NCBI GenBank assembly: GCA_024233495.1
Contig: JACKPM010000003.1
Coordinates: 62,001-126,000 of the forward strand
Direction: 5' to 3'
From: Chlamydiales bacterium
Lineage (GTDB): Bacteria; Chlamydiota; Chlamydiia; Chlamydiales; JAAKFR01
Length of the DNA: 64,000 nucleotides
Under the pieces are notes generated by a model that was not told the origin of the DNA, ran no database searches, and worked only from the letters and a program-made list of their open reading frames with translations. The position numbers and the translations under genes are program-made. Shown here piece by piece: positions 16,531 to 25,575 of this stretch; position 1 is the stretch's first letter; every line of letters starts with the position of its first letter.

Positions 16531-17757
16531 ATGGCTTCATTAATTCTCTATTTCGTCATCTCGCACATCATTTCATTCACCTGCTCACTGCTGGAGTCGG
16601 TGTTGCTCACCTGCACACCTGCATACGTTGCGCTTTTAAAAAAGAAGGGGGCTAAAGGCGCTTCCCAGCTTGATGAGATGAAGCGCCGTATCGATCGACC
16701 TCTCGCTGCAATTTTAGCCCTAAATACAATCGCACATACATTTGGTGCAGCAGGTGTGGGAGCTGGGGTTGTGCATGTCTTTGGAGAAAAGTGGCTAGCT
16801 CTTGGCTCTGTGATTTTGACCTTGACCATGCTCTATTGGACCGAGATGCTCCCAAAGGTTATTGGCGCCACTTACTGGAAATCTCTTGTCCCTCATTTCA
16901 TTCGCCCTCTTCAAGTGTTGATTTGGTTCACCTATCCTGTTGTGATGTCCTTCAACTATTGTGCAAGACTTCTATCTGGTGGGCGGCATGACAAAATTTC
17001 GGAAGATGATATTCGCGTTGCGCTCGAGGCAGGTGCTGAGGCGGGAGTGATCGAAGAAGAAGAGCAAGAGATGGTGGAAAACATCTTCCGCTTAGGTGAT
17101 CGCCGTGTGGGGATGTTGATGTCGCCACGCGTTGACATCGATTGGATCGACCTCCATGACCATGACAGTCAAATTCGGGAAAACATCTTGAGTTTGGGAA
17201 AAGAGCAATACGTTGTTTGCGATGAAGAGATCGACCGCGTAGTGGGCATTGTGCAGACGCGTCAACTTTTGGCTCAAGCGTGGAGAAAAGAGGCTTTTGA
17301 TTTGCGCGGACTTGTTGAGCCCGCTCTTTTTGTAAATGAAAACACGCAAGTATTTGAGTTGCTTGACATCTTCAAGAAGAAGCGCAAGTCGATCGCATTA
17401 GTGACAGATGAATATGGCACCATTCAAGGGGTGATCCGCCTCAGCGATGTGATGAATGCCATTACAAAGGATATTGATCTGCAGGAGTCAGGGGAGTCTT
17501 CTCCAATTCGAAAAATCAACAACAGGTCTTGGATCATTGAAGGGAAGATGCCGATCGATGAATTCAAAGAAATTTTTCATTTTGAACGCCTTCCTCATGA
17601 AGAGAAGGCTCGCTACCGCACATTGAGCGGGCTTTGCATGACAATGATTGGTGCAGTGCCTAAGAAGGGGGATGCTTTTGTCGTCGGAAGTCACCGCTTT
17701 GAGGTGATTTCAGTGCGCAAAATGCGTGTAGAAAAAGTTCTTATGACGTTTCGCTAG
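16531..17757 (+). CDS. CNNM/CorC-type transporter-like protein with CBS pair
   Basis: 408 residues: an N-terminal DUF21/CNNM membrane domain with three or four segments (residues 1-150), a CBS-domain pair (residues ~190-310; MSPRVDIDWIDLHD, FKKKRKSIALVTDEYGTIQG) and a C-terminal CorC_HlyC domain (RTLSGLCMTMIGAVPKKGD). The family is implicated in Mg2+/Co2+ efflux and was formerly called hemolysin-like. The ATG starts 46 bp from the divergent export lipoprotein gene, so the two promoters must be very close together. No sign of damage. Confidence 0.9.
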   Translation: MASLILYFVISHIISFTCSLLESVLLTCTPAYVALLKKKGAKGASQLDEMKRRIDRPLAAILALNTIAHTFGAAGVGAGVVHVFGEKWLALGSVILTLTMLYWTEMLPKVIGATYWKSLVPHFIRPLQVLIWFTYPVVMSFNYCARLLSGGRHDKISEDDIRVALEAGAEAGVIEEEEQEMVENIFRLGDRRVGMLMSPRVDIDWIDLHDHDSQIRENILSLGKEQYVVCDEEIDRVVGIVQTRQLLAQAWRKEAFDLRGLVEPALFVNENTQVFELLDIFKKKRKSIALVTDEYGTIQGVIRLSDVMNAITKDIDLQESGESSPIRKINNRSWIIEGKMPIDEFKEIFHFERLPHEEKARYRTLSGLCMTMIGAVPKKGDAFVVGSHRFEVISVRKMRVEKVLMTFR

Positions 17758-18222
17758 TGGCTTGAAATTTAGATGCATAACCTTTATTCTTCTGCATTCG
17801 TCGGTCCTTTTTCTAGGAAATTTGCACCACAATATAATCCTTCCAATGTATTTTTAGTTGGATCCAAATACGGGCGAGCTCAAATCGCAACGATTGCCCC
17901 TTCAGGCTCTTTTTTTCTCTTCCCATGTCTCTGGAGCTGCAGCTGGCATATTGACTTCTACTGCATCTTATAGTCAAATCGGTTGAAAATTTTACAAATT
18001 CATATTTGACTATATTTTCACCCTTTTCAGACTTTGGGAACACAGACGGTTTTATCCACATTTTAGCCAAAGTTTCATCCTTAGCTTGCGTATAGAAATT
18101 AAAAATTTGAAAGCTGATCTGCTCAATGTAAATTGCGTCTACTGGGCAAATGGGTATGATTTCAAGTGCGCTCGGCTATATTGCTTGAATTTCACCCTCC
18201 AAGACGTTATTCTAGTCACCCT
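17758..18222. other. 465-bp intergenic region with a solo B-type element
   Basis: No credible gene: the two short frames here (17773-17973 plus, 17813-18070 minus) lack starts with ribosome sites and have no recognisable sequence. It holds one short palindromic repeat (17969-18014) and presumably the sufB promoter. AT-rich compared with flanking genes. Confidence 0.6.
17969..18014. repeat. Short family B inverted-repeat element (46 bp)
   Basis: It begins tatagtcaaatcggttgaaa and ends atttgactata, so the outer 11 bp are inverted repeats. The left 36 bp match the left end of the full 162-bp B element at 55755. The interior is missing, consistent with an internal deletion derivative. Confidence 0.8.
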
Positions 18223-19665
18223 ATGGCTTCAACGGAACAGATATTAGAGGAACGCTCCGAGTATAAGCACGGCTTTGTGACCGATGTGGAAACCGAAAGG
18301 CTGCCGAAAGGACTCAATGAGGAGACGGTGCGAAGCATCTCTGAGAAGAAAGGAGAGCCCCCTTTTTTGCTAGAGTTCCGTCTCAAAGCGTTTCGGAAGT
18401 GGCTTGAGTGTGAAGAGCCCAATTGGGCAAATTTCAACTATCCAAAAATCGACTATCAAAATATCACCTACTACTCCGCCCCAAAAAAGAAGCCAAAGCT
18501 GGGGAGTTTAGATGAGGTAGACCCAGAAGTGCTCAAAACTTTTGAGCGTTTGGGAATCCCCCTCGATGAGCAGAAGCAGTTGGCTAACGTAGCGGTCGAT
18601 ATGGTGTTTGACAGCGTTTCGATTGGCACCACCTTCAGAAAAAAATTGGAAGAGGCGGGCGTTGTGCTCTGCTCAATTTCTGAGGCGATAGAGCGCTATC
18701 CAGAGCTTCTAGAAAAATATTTAGGCACAGTCGTTCCGATTGGGGATAACTACTTTGCAACGCTCAATTCCGCCGTTTTCACAGATGGCTCGTTTGTTTA
18801 TGTGCCAAAGGGTGTACAGTGTCCGATGGAGCTTTCCACCTACTTCCGCATTAACGACAAGGAGTCGGGGCAGTTTGAGCGTACACTCATCATTGCTGAA
18901 GAGGGATCGAGCGTGAGTTACCTTGAGGGGTGTACAGCACCAGCCTACTCTAACAATCAGCTGCACGCCGCTGTTGTAGAGCTGATTGCTCTTGACAACG
19001 CATCGATCAAATATTCCACTGTGCAGAACTGGTATGCAGGCGATCGAGAGACGGGTCAGGGCGGCATTTTCAACTTTGTGACCAAACGGGGCAAGTGCGC
19101 AGGGAAGCACTCCAAGATTTCATGGACTCAAGTAGAAGTGGGCGCTGCAATCACGTGGAAATACCCAAGCTGTCTTTTGCAAGGTGACTATTCAGTAGGT
19201 GAGTTCTACTCAATTGCGCTGACGAATGGACACATGCGCGCAGATACGGGCACCAAGATGATCCATACTGGGAAGCACACAAAGTCTACCATCATTTCGA
19301 AAGGGATTTCTGCTGATCAATCGCACAACAGCTACCGCGGCCTTGTGAAGATGGCGCCTCGCGCCGAAGGGGCGCGCAACTATACGCAGTGCGACTCAAT
19401 GCTCGTTGGCAATAAGTGCTCAGCCAACACCTTCCCTTATATCGAGGTGGACAACGAGAGCGGCGAAGTGGAGCACGAAGCCTCCACCTCAAAGATGAAT
19501 GAAGAGCAGCTCTTCTACCTCCAGTCGCGCGGCATTGATAGGGAAGATGCGATCAACCTTATTGTGAATGGATTTTGCAGCAAGGTGATCCAAGAGCTCC
19601 CTCTCGAGTTTGCAGAAGAAGCTAAAAAACTACTTACTCTAAAACTTGAAAACTCAGTAGGATAA
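18223..19665 (+). CDS. sufB: Fe-S cluster assembly scaffold SufB
   Basis: 480 residues, full length for SufB, the scaffold subunit of the SufBC2D complex on which Fe-S clusters form. Family features include DMVFDSVSIGTTF, SYLEGCTAPAYSNNQLHAA, the EVGAAITWKYPSC segment and the C-terminal QSRGIDREDAINLIVNGF. The start at ATG 18223 matches the family; an in-frame start at 18166 would add unrelated residues. It is the first gene of sufB-C-D-S, with sufC beginning 1 bp after its stop. C. trachomatis CT684 is the positional equivalent. Confidence 0.96.
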   Translation: MASTEQILEERSEYKHGFVTDVETERLPKGLNEETVRSISEKKGEPPFLLEFRLKAFRKWLECEEPNWANFNYPKIDYQNITYYSAPKKKPKLGSLDEVDPEVLKTFERLGIPLDEQKQLANVAVDMVFDSVSIGTTFRKKLEEAGVVLCSISEAIERYPELLEKYLGTVVPIGDNYFATLNSAVFTDGSFVYVPKGVQCPMELSTYFRINDKESGQFERTLIIAEEGSSVSYLEGCTAPAYSNNQLHAAVVELIALDNASIKYSTVQNWYAGDRETGQGGIFNFVTKRGKCAGKHSKISWTQVEVGAAITWKYPSCLLQGDYSVGEFYSIALTNGHMRADTGTKMIHTGKHTKSTIISKGISADQSHNSYRGLVKMAPRAEGARNYTQCDSMLVGNKCSANTFPYIEVDNESGEVEHEASTSKMNEEQLFYLQSRGIDREDAINLIVNGFCSKVIQELPLEFAEEAKKLLTLKLENSVG

Positions 19666-19666
19666 A

Positions 19667-20383
19667 ATGTTAGAAATCAAAGACCTTTGCGTTAGTGTGG
19701 AAAGTAAGCCCATCCTCAAAGGTGTCACGCTTTCGATTCAAGCGGGTGAGATTCATGCCATCATGGGGCCAAACGGTGCAGGAAAGTCTACTCTTGCAAA
19801 AGTGCTTGCTGGCCATCCGGCTTATGAAGTGACAGGGGGAACAATCTACTTTTTAGGAGAGGATCTTCTAGAGATGGAGCCTGAAGAGCGTGCGCGTCTC
19901 GGCCTTTTTATGAGCTTTCAATACCCTCCTGAGATCACTGGTGTGGCAACGCACCGCTTCCTTTTTCAGGCAGTCAAGTCTAAGCAAGAGATCACTGAAG
20001 AGGAGTTTGAGAAGATGCTCCAAGAGAAAATGGAACAGGTTCAAGTGCGCAAAGAGTTTCGTGATCGCGATGTGAACGAAGGTTTCTCAGGTGGAGAGAA
20101 AAAGAAGAGCGAAATTTTGCAAATGGCGATGCTCGATCCAAAGCTCTCCGTTCTCGACGAGACAGATTCTGGGCTTGACATCGACGCAATGCGCGTTGTT
20201 GCAGAGGGTGTGAATCGTCTCATGACACCAGAGAAGTCGCTTCTCTTGATTACCCACTACCAGCGTCTTTTGGACTACATCAAACCAGATAAAATCCATG
20301 TGTTGATGGATGGGAAGATTGTACGCACAGAGGAGCGTGCTTTTGCCTATGAGCTCGAGGAAAAGGGATATGATTGGCTCTGA
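19667..20383 (+). CDS. sufC: Fe-S assembly ATPase SufC
   Basis: A 238-residue ABC-type ATPase that energises the SufB/SufD scaffold. The Walker A is GPNGAGKS (residues ~34-41), the signature is FSGGEKKKSEIL, and Walker B with its SufC-specific extension is LSVLDETDSGLDIDA. It has no membrane partner, as expected for Suf. Spacing of 1 bp after sufB and a 14-bp overlap with sufD indicate tight coupling. Confidence 0.97.
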   Translation: MLEIKDLCVSVESKPILKGVTLSIQAGEIHAIMGPNGAGKSTLAKVLAGHPAYEVTGGTIYFLGEDLLEMEPEERARLGLFMSFQYPPEITGVATHRFLFQAVKSKQEITEEEFEKMLQEKMEQVQVRKEFRDRDVNEGFSGGEKKKSEILQMAMLDPKLSVLDETDSGLDIDAMRVVAEGVNRLMTPEKSLLLITHYQRLLDYIKPDKIHVLMDGKIVRTEERAFAYELEEKGYDWL

Positions 20384-21410
20384 GGTAATAAATAAAGAGG
20401 CGTGGGAAAAGTTCTCCGCTATGGGGCTTCCCACAAGGAAGAACGAGCACTACCGCTATGTGCGTTTGCCCACATTTTCATTTGAAAAGGGTGTCGGCAA
20501 TTTTGAGGTGCACAATGCGGCTGAAGGTGTGCTTGTGCTTCCTTTCCCAAAGGCGCAGGCGCTTTTCGGCGCGCTTTTGCAGAGTCGCTTTGAGCGGTGG
20601 CTGCGTCATGAAAAAGATCCTTTTGCCTGTTTGAATGGGGCGATTTGTGAAGAGGAGCGCGTGCTCTATGTGCCTCCTGGCGTTCAGGCAAAAGAGATGC
20701 GCATTGACCATTCAGGCGATGGGGGGCTTCTTGTGACACGCTTGCACTTTTACGTGGGCAAGGGAGCCGAGCTGAGCATTACGTTGAGTCAAAAGGGAAA
20801 GAGTGCAAACCGCTTTCTTGACTTCACTCTTGAAGAAGGAGCGCGTGTTGAGGTGAAGATGGCAGAGTGTGCAGAGCAGCAAATCGACACTGTGCGTGCC
20901 TCATTGAAGCGCGATAGCTACTTCAAAAGCGTGAATTGTGTGAAGGGCTGTCCTTTTCTAAGACAAGATTACGCGGTCTCCCTTTTAGGAGAAAGTAGCT
21001 ATGCAGAGCTATATGGAGTATGTGAATTAGAAGGGACGGAGCAGGCTCACACAAATGCGCTTGTAGAACACATTGCTCCTAACACAGCTTCATCGCAAAA
21101 ATTCAAAGGCGTTGTGGATGGAAAAGGGCGCACAAGCTTTGAGGGGAAAATTTATGTGCATCCACAGGCGCAGCAAACCAACGCCTATCAGATGAGCAAC
21201 TATTTGGTGCTCAGTCCAAAAGCAACAGCAAACAGCAAGCCCAACCTTGAAATTTTTGCCGATGACGTGAAGGCGTCGCATGGCGCAACGGTGGGGCAAA
21301 TCGACTCTGAACATCTCTTCTATCTCCAATCACGTGGCATTGCAAAAGAAGAGGCGCGTCGCCTTCTTATCCAAGGCTTTGTTCAGGAGATTTATGACCA
21401 CCTTTCCTAG
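20370..21410 (+). CDS. sufD: Fe-S assembly protein SufD
   Basis: 346 residues. The start at ATG 20370 (MIGSEVINKEAWEKFSAMGL) overlaps sufC by 14 bp and matches family N termini; the longer frame from 20310 lies inside sufC. The beta-helix core and the C-terminal motif HLFYLQSRGIAKEEARRLLI, shared with SufB, are intact, as is the conserved HPQAQQTNAYQMSNYLVLS segment. It forms the heteromeric scaffold with SufB and SufC. Confidence 0.95.
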   Translation: MIGSEVINKEAWEKFSAMGLPTRKNEHYRYVRLPTFSFEKGVGNFEVHNAAEGVLVLPFPKAQALFGALLQSRFERWLRHEKDPFACLNGAICEEERVLYVPPGVQAKEMRIDHSGDGGLLVTRLHFYVGKGAELSITLSQKGKSANRFLDFTLEEGARVEVKMAECAEQQIDTVRASLKRDSYFKSVNCVKGCPFLRQDYAVSLLGESSYAELYGVCELEGTEQAHTNALVEHIAPNTASSQKFKGVVDGKGRTSFEGKIYVHPQAQQTNAYQMSNYLVLSPKATANSKPNLEIFADDVKASHGATVGQIDSEHLFYLQSRGIAKEEARRLLIQGFVQEIYDHLS

Positions 21411-22515
21411 ACTCAACTGCGTCTATCTTGATTCTGCAGCCACAACGCTGAAGCCTGAATGTGTGATTGAAGCGATTGCTGATTTTTACCGCAACCACGA
21501 TGGCACGGTGCACCGCGCTGTCTACTCTCTTGCGCAAGAGGCAACAGCTCTCTATGAAGAGGCGCGCACGACTGTTGCCCGCTTTGTCAACTCTTCGGAA
21601 GAGATCATTTTTACAAGAGGGACAACAGCTAGCCTCAACTTACTCGCGCGCTCTTTGCGTCCCAAAAAGGTGGTGGTAACTGAGACCGAACATCACTCAA
21701 ATATTGTCCCATGGCAGCTTGTGGGTGCTCAAGTCGTGCCGATTCCAGTCAACGATTGTGGAGAGCTGATTCTTGATAACTTTGAGGAGCTGATTGAGGG
21801 TGCAGACCTTGTAAGTCTTGCCCACATTTCAAATGTGACAGGGACGATTCACCCTATTGAAGAGATCATCGCTCGTGCACATGCACGAGGTGTTTTGGTT
21901 GCAATAGATGGAGCGCAAGCAGTTGCGCACATGCCTGTTGATGTTTCTGCTCTCGACTGCGATTTCTACGCCTTTTCAGCGCACAAAATGTATGGGCCAA
22001 CAGGAATTGGCGTGCTCTATGGGAAGCGTACTCTTCTTGAAAAGATGCCTCCTGTTGAAGGGGGAGGTGACATGATTGATAACGTTACCTTTGAGAAGAG
22101 CACCTACAACTCTTTACCGCTCAAGTTTGAGGCGGGCACACCGATGATCGCGCAGGCAATTGGCTTGAAAGCAGCAATTGACTTTGTACAAAAGGTGGAA
22201 CTTGATCCTACACTTCTCCCGTATGCGACAGAAAAACTCCTCTCTATTGAGGGACTGCGCATTTTGGGCACAGCCAAAAACAAGGGGGGGATAGTCACGT
22301 TCGTGATTGAAGGGGCTCACCCTCTCGATGTTGCCTCGATGCTCGACTGCCGTGGCATCTGTGTGCGCTCTGGCCATCACTGCAGTCAGCCCACAATGCG
22401 TCGCTTTGGGGTCACCTCTGCGCTGCGTGCCTCTTTCGGTGTCTACAATACGAAAGCCGATATTGACGCGCTATACGAAGGCCTTCAAGCGGTATTGCCA
22501 GCGCTTACCCAGTGA
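21394..22515 (+). CDS. sufS: Cysteine desulfurase SufS
   Basis: A 373-residue PLP enzyme that takes sulfur from cysteine for cluster assembly. The start at ATG 21394 overlaps sufD by 17 bp. Motifs: substrate/PLP region TETEHHSNIVPW, the PLP lysine in FSAHKMYGPTG, and the catalytic cysteine in RSGHHCSQPTM near the C terminus. No separate SufE is seen in this window. The 3' end overlaps the convergent deacetylase gene by 45 bp, so the operon ends here. Confidence 0.96.
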   Translation: MTTFPRLNCVYLDSAATTLKPECVIEAIADFYRNHDGTVHRAVYSLAQEATALYEEARTTVARFVNSSEEIIFTRGTTASLNLLARSLRPKKVVVTETEHHSNIVPWQLVGAQVVPIPVNDCGELILDNFEELIEGADLVSLAHISNVTGTIHPIEEIIARAHARGVLVAIDGAQAVAHMPVDVSALDCDFYAFSAHKMYGPTGIGVLYGKRTLLEKMPPVEGGGDMIDNVTFEKSTYNSLPLKFEAGTPMIAQAIGLKAAIDFVQKVELDPTLLPYATEKLLSIEGLRILGTAKNKGGIVTFVIEGAHPLDVASMLDCRGICVRSGHHCSQPTMRRFGVTSALRASFGVYNTKADIDALYEGLQAVLPALTQ

Positions 22516-23184
22516 AAAAATCGCTGTGGGTGAACTCATGTTATCAGCTACCACACGTAAAAGAGGCGTTTTTGCATGCCAGCTCCGATTCATCCCATTT
22601 CCAATACGAAAGGTGTAAGGATAGTGGGTGGAAACGTATTGATGAATGCGCGGGTTTACTTTCCCAAAAGGGTAGATGAATGAAGAAACAGCTTGTGGCA
22701 CATTTGCTTCCAAAATTTCTTTGCTTTCCAGCACTTCGCGGTGCAGGTCGACAAAAGGAAATGTGAGGTTGCAGTGCTTATGTGAGTGTGACGCTACCTC
22801 AACATGCCCGCTTTCCACCATCTCATTGATTTCCTTCCACGTACAAAAAGGCGCTTTTTGATCATAAAAACCATCTTGCATTGCCATTGTATAGGGAACA
22901 GAGAGGCGCTCTTCAGCACTCACTTTTGTCGTGTCCAAAATGTAGTGTGTCGCTACACCAAGCAAAGCGCGCAAATTGTACTTCTTCAAAAGGGGAAAGA
23001 CATAGTGGTAAAAATCGTAAGAGGCGTCATCAAAAGTGAGGCAGACCGAGATTTTATCAAGAGGATCTCCAGGAAGAACAGAGGGGTACCTCTTAGCAAT
23101 GTGCACAAAATTTTGTTCCAACATCTCAAACATGTTAGAATACTTACCAGGGCCCACGCGGTGGTACAAAAGAGTTAAGAGCAT
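22471..23184 (-). CDS. NodB-type polysaccharide deacetylase
   Basis: 237 residues with the carbohydrate esterase 4 fold. Motif 1 is CLTFDDASYDF (catalytic base and metal Asp), motif 2 is SHSHKH (metal histidines), and FIYPFGKVNPRI corresponds to motif 3. It probably removes N-acetyl groups from a cell-surface or lipid-linked polysaccharide. There is no signal peptide, so it may act on the cytoplasmic face. The ATG overlaps the 3' end of the GT2 gene by 10 bp, indicating a two-gene operon for glycan building. Confidence 0.88.
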   Translation of the reverse strand: MLLTLLYHRVGPGKYSNMFEMLEQNFVHIAKRYPSVLPGDPLDKISVCLTFDDASYDFYHYVFPLLKKYNLRALLGVATHYILDTTKVSAEERLSVPYTMAMQDGFYDQKAPFCTWKEINEMVESGHVEVASHSHKHCNLTFPFVDLHREVLESKEILEANVPQAVSSFIYPFGKVNPRIHQYVSTHYPYTFRIGNGMNRSWHAKTPLLRVVADNMSSPTAIFSLGKRWQYRLKAFV

Positions 23185-23909
23185 TGAACCTCGTAGAGTT
23201 TCATATATTTGTAGAAGGCAGTATGTCCAATCGCCATAGAAATCAAAAAGCCGCGATACCCTCCCAAAAAGCCCCTCTTTAAAAAGTAACTTTTGAAAAA
23301 ACCTCCCATTCCATGCGCCACAGCCTTAAAAGGAGAGGAGCGCTTACCCCGATTTTGTTCTACAAAGAGAGAGGAATACCGCTCCATCTTCACTAAAAAA
23401 TCAGAAATGCTTGCATATGAATAGTGAAGGATAGGCTTGTTAAGCCGCCTTACATTCATTCCGCTCTTTTCAACACCTTCGTGCACATGTGCATCGGTAA
23501 ATTTTGTCTCTTTGCGATTGTAGAGGCGGATGTGACTCTCGGGGTCCCAGCCACACCACCGCACGCGCTTCCCTCTATAGTAGTTGTGAAAAGGAATAGA
23601 GTAGATGCATTTAGGATCAATTTTTTCGTTTTTAATCTCTTCAACAAGCTCAGGGGAGACAACTTCGTCAGCATCGACCGAGAGGATCCAATCATGCTTG
23701 GCCAAAGCCGCAGCATCGTTGTGTGCTTGACCAAAACCTTTCAGTTCACCGTGGCAGATGCGTGTATTTGAAAATTTTTGCGCAATCTCCAAAGTGCGGT
23801 CTGTAGAGCCTGTGTCAAAGAGAAGGACTTCATCAAATTTTTTAAGCGCGTCAAGCACTTGCTCCAGGTGACGCTCTCCATTCTTGATGATGATGGTGAC
23901 AGAGATCAT
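23175..23909 (-). CDS. Family 2 glycosyltransferase (WaaE/KdtX-like)
   Basis: The start at ATG 23909 (MISVTIIIKNGERHLEQVL) gives the usual GT2 N terminus; the longer frame to 23945 adds codons lying on a terminator hairpin. Motifs are LLFDTGSTDRTLEIA and the metal-binding DADE in WILSVDADEVVSPEL, followed by RLYNRKETKFTDAHVHEGVE, typical of LPS-core type glucosyl/heptosyl GT2 enzymes. A weakly hydrophobic C-terminal helix may associate with the membrane. It overlaps the deacetylase gene by 10 bp. The acceptor sugar cannot be inferred. Confidence 0.88.
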   Translation of the reverse strand: MISVTIIIKNGERHLEQVLDALKKFDEVLLFDTGSTDRTLEIAQKFSNTRICHGELKGFGQAHNDAAALAKHDWILSVDADEVVSPELVEEIKNEKIDPKCIYSIPFHNYYRGKRVRWCGWDPESHIRLYNRKETKFTDAHVHEGVEKSGMNVRRLNKPILHYSYASISDFLVKMERYSSLFVEQNRGKRSSPFKAVAHGMGGFFKSYFLKRGFLGGYRGFLISMAIGHTAFYKYMKLYEVQCS

Positions 23910-23930
23910 GCCAAAGTTATACCAGAAAGA

Positions 23931-23966
23931 AAAAAACTCCCCCACTTAAAAAAGTGGAGGAGTTTT
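23931..23966 (-). terminator. Strong intrinsic terminator (U-tract on minus strand)
   Basis: The stem aaaactcc/ccactt pairs with aagtgg/ggagtttt around a 4-nt A-rich loop with a single mismatch. On the minus strand it is followed by TTTTTT at its distal side. It lies 7 bp after the stop of the 46-codon ORF and 22 bp before the GT2 start, so it separates two transcription units. Confidence 0.8.
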
Positions 23967-23972
23967 GGTAGA

Positions 23973-24113
23973 TCAGAAAGAAACTGTGATTGATCCGCGG
24001 ATCACTACAATTTCCTCTCTTTTTTTGCGCTCCGGAGCCTCTTTCTTTTCGATAGAGGTGCCTTGCGCTTGTTTTTCTACCTCGAGTGTTAGCAGTTGGT
24101 TACGATTACTCAA
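23973..24113 (-). CDS. Small 46-residue charged protein
   Basis: A short frame starting with TTG at 24113, with a near-perfect AAGGAG (24121-24126) 7 bp upstream, and ending just before a strong terminator. The product begins MSNRNQLLTLEVEKQAQG, is very rich in Lys and Glu in the middle, and ends in a hydrophobic strand (EEIVVIRGSITVSF). Promoter, leader, ORF and terminator form a complete small transcription unit. A 12-codon ORF just upstream (ATG at about 24137) ends by overlapping the start and could couple translation. Not recognised; a small regulatory peptide, or a leader of an RNA gene, are both possible. Confidence 0.5.
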   Translation of the reverse strand: MSNRNQLLTLEVEKQAQGTSIEKKEAPERKKREEIVVIRGSITVSF

Positions 24114-24228
24114 AGGTGCACTCCTTAAAATCCATACTCATCATCAGATGAGTTCCAGAGTCAAATCCAATTCCAAACCCAATCGGTGTGGTTTCGAGCC
24201 AAATGCGCCTTCACCTCCCTTTCTGCCC

Positions 24229-24244
24229 TCAAGCCGAAGCTTGA
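24229..24244 (-). other. UUCG tetraloop hairpin in the small-unit leader
   Basis: TCAAGC-TTCG-GCTTGA on the minus strand forms a 6-bp stem capped by the very stable UUCG tetraloop. A second stem (TGTCCC/GGGACA) precedes it at about 24266-24287. Together they give the leader transcribed from the promoter at 24297-24325 defined structure. Confidence 0.6.
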
Positions 24245-24296
24245 CATCCACGTTGATTGAAGCGATGTGTCCCGCATTTAGTGGGACATCCCTGTA

Positions 24297-24325
24297 GATA
24301 TAACAGGGATTTAATCTTTTTTCAA
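24297..24325 (-). promoter_or_regulatory. Sigma-70-type promoter of the small transcription unit
   Basis: On the minus strand TTGAAA (24320-24325) is followed after exactly 17 bp by TATATC (24297-24302). Transcription would begin near 24290 and run through the hairpins and the 46-codon ORF to the terminator, giving a ~360-nt RNA. Confidence 0.5.
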
Positions 24326-24360
24326 GCATATGGGATGCCACTATGCTACACTCGCCCACT

Positions 24361-25575
24361 ATGACAATGAAAAAATGGATTCCTTTTCTCATTGGCGTCG
24401 AACTTTTTTTGATCTACCTCGGCGCAGTTGTTTGTTCTATTCCTCTGATCGCGAGTTTTTTAGGTACAATGTTCATCTACCTAATGACTGGTGGTACACT
24501 CTTCTATGCGCTTTTTTTTGATGAGATGACACCACGCAAAATGCTCCGCAAGCAGGGTCGCCGTTGGGCGGTTCTCGCTCTTTTAGCCGCCTTTAAGATC
24601 CCCATTTGGCTTGCACTCTCCTTCTTCTTACTCTTCACTTTTCGAGCCCTTCTTGCGGCAACACTCTGGCTTTTCAAAAAAAAGAAATGGAATTTGCGCC
24701 GTCTTGCTATCATCGGCCCTTCAAATATTGCTCACGCTTTGGACCGCATCTTTTGGTCTGGATATGAAGTGGTGGCGATTAATCCAGATGTTTCAAAACT
24801 TCAAGGAGTTGAAGAACTTTGGATTGCGCTTCCACTGAAAGAGCAGTCAAAAGCGGTTCCCATTTTGCGCGCACTTGAACACAGCACAATTGATATCAAA
24901 TTAATGCCCGATTTTTCCGAGATTGCGCCGTTGAACCTTGGAGCCTCTAATATTGGCTCTCTCCTAGCGATTCATGTGCAACACACCCCAATGCAAGGGT
25001 TTAATCGTCTTGTGAAAGAGTTGGAGGATAAAGTGTTAGCTGCTATGATTCTCCTTTTAGTTGCTCCGCCCATGGCGGTGATTGCTCTTTTGGTAAAGCT
25101 TTCATCTCCAGGCCCCATCTTCTATCGTCAAGAGAGGGTGAGTTGGAACAATGAGGTATTTTCGATGCTCAAATTCCGCACCATGCCTGTTGCAGTAGAG
25201 GCTACAACTGGACCTGTTTGGGCCTCGGCACAAGATGGGCGTACTACCTTTATAGGGAAGTGGCTACGCAAACTCAACCTCGATGAGCTTCCACAATTTC
25301 TTAATGTTCTCAAAGGTGAGATGTCCATTGTGGGACCCCGACCTGAACGTCCCCACTTTATTGAACAGTTTAAACATCAAATTCCGCGCTATATGCAAAA
25401 ACACATGGTGAAGGCGGGTATTACAGGGCTTGCACAAATTCGCGGCTTTCGTGGACAAACCGACCTCACAAGAAGAATTGAATACGACTTGCAATATATT
25501 CGTGAGTGGTCGCTCTGGCTTGACCTTAAAATCATCGCACTCACACTGATCAGAGGATTCACCAATGCCTACTAG
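24361..25575 (+). CDS. WbaP/WcaJ-like undecaprenyl-phosphate sugar-1-phosphate transferase
   Basis: About 404 residues; the start may be the ATG at 24361 or at 24343, and neither has a clear ribosome site. The N-terminal ~150 residues hold two or three membrane segments and a degenerate nucleotide-binding-like region. The C-terminal ~190 residues are the bacterial sugar transferase domain (NRLVKELEDKVLAAMILLL, VKLSSPGPIFYRQERV, KFRTMP, LDELPQFLNVLKGEMSIVGP, RPE). The enzyme would load the first sugar phosphate onto the lipid carrier, initiating synthesis of the exported polysaccharide. The stop codon TAG coincides with the first bases of a family A element. Confidence 0.9.
   Translation: MTMKKWIPFLIGVELFLIYLGAVVCSIPLIASFLGTMFIYLMTGGTLFYALFFDEMTPRKMLRKQGRRWAVLALLAAFKIPIWLALSFFLLFTFRALLAATLWLFKKKKWNLRRLAIIGPSNIAHALDRIFWSGYEVVAINPDVSKLQGVEELWIALPLKEQSKAVPILRALEHSTIDIKLMPDFSEIAPLNLGASNIGSLLAIHVQHTPMQGFNRLVKELEDKVLAAMILLLVAPPMAVIALLVKLSSPGPIFYRQERVSWNNEVFSMLKFRTMPVAVEATTGPVWASAQDGRTTFIGKWLRKLNLDELPQFLNVLKGEMSIVGPRPERPHFIEQFKHQIPRYMQKHMVKAGITGLAQIRGFRGQTDLTRRIEYDLQYIREWSLWLDLKIIALTLIRGFTNAY

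Noticed and set aside
17773..18070. Two short frames in the gap before sufB
   Set aside because: No ribosome site, no recognisable sequence, and partly made of a B repeat.
24144..24329. 61-residue minus-strand frame upstream of the small ORF
   Set aside because: No ribosome site, it overlaps the promoter and hairpins of the small unit, and its codons follow the RNA stems; treated as leader RNA.
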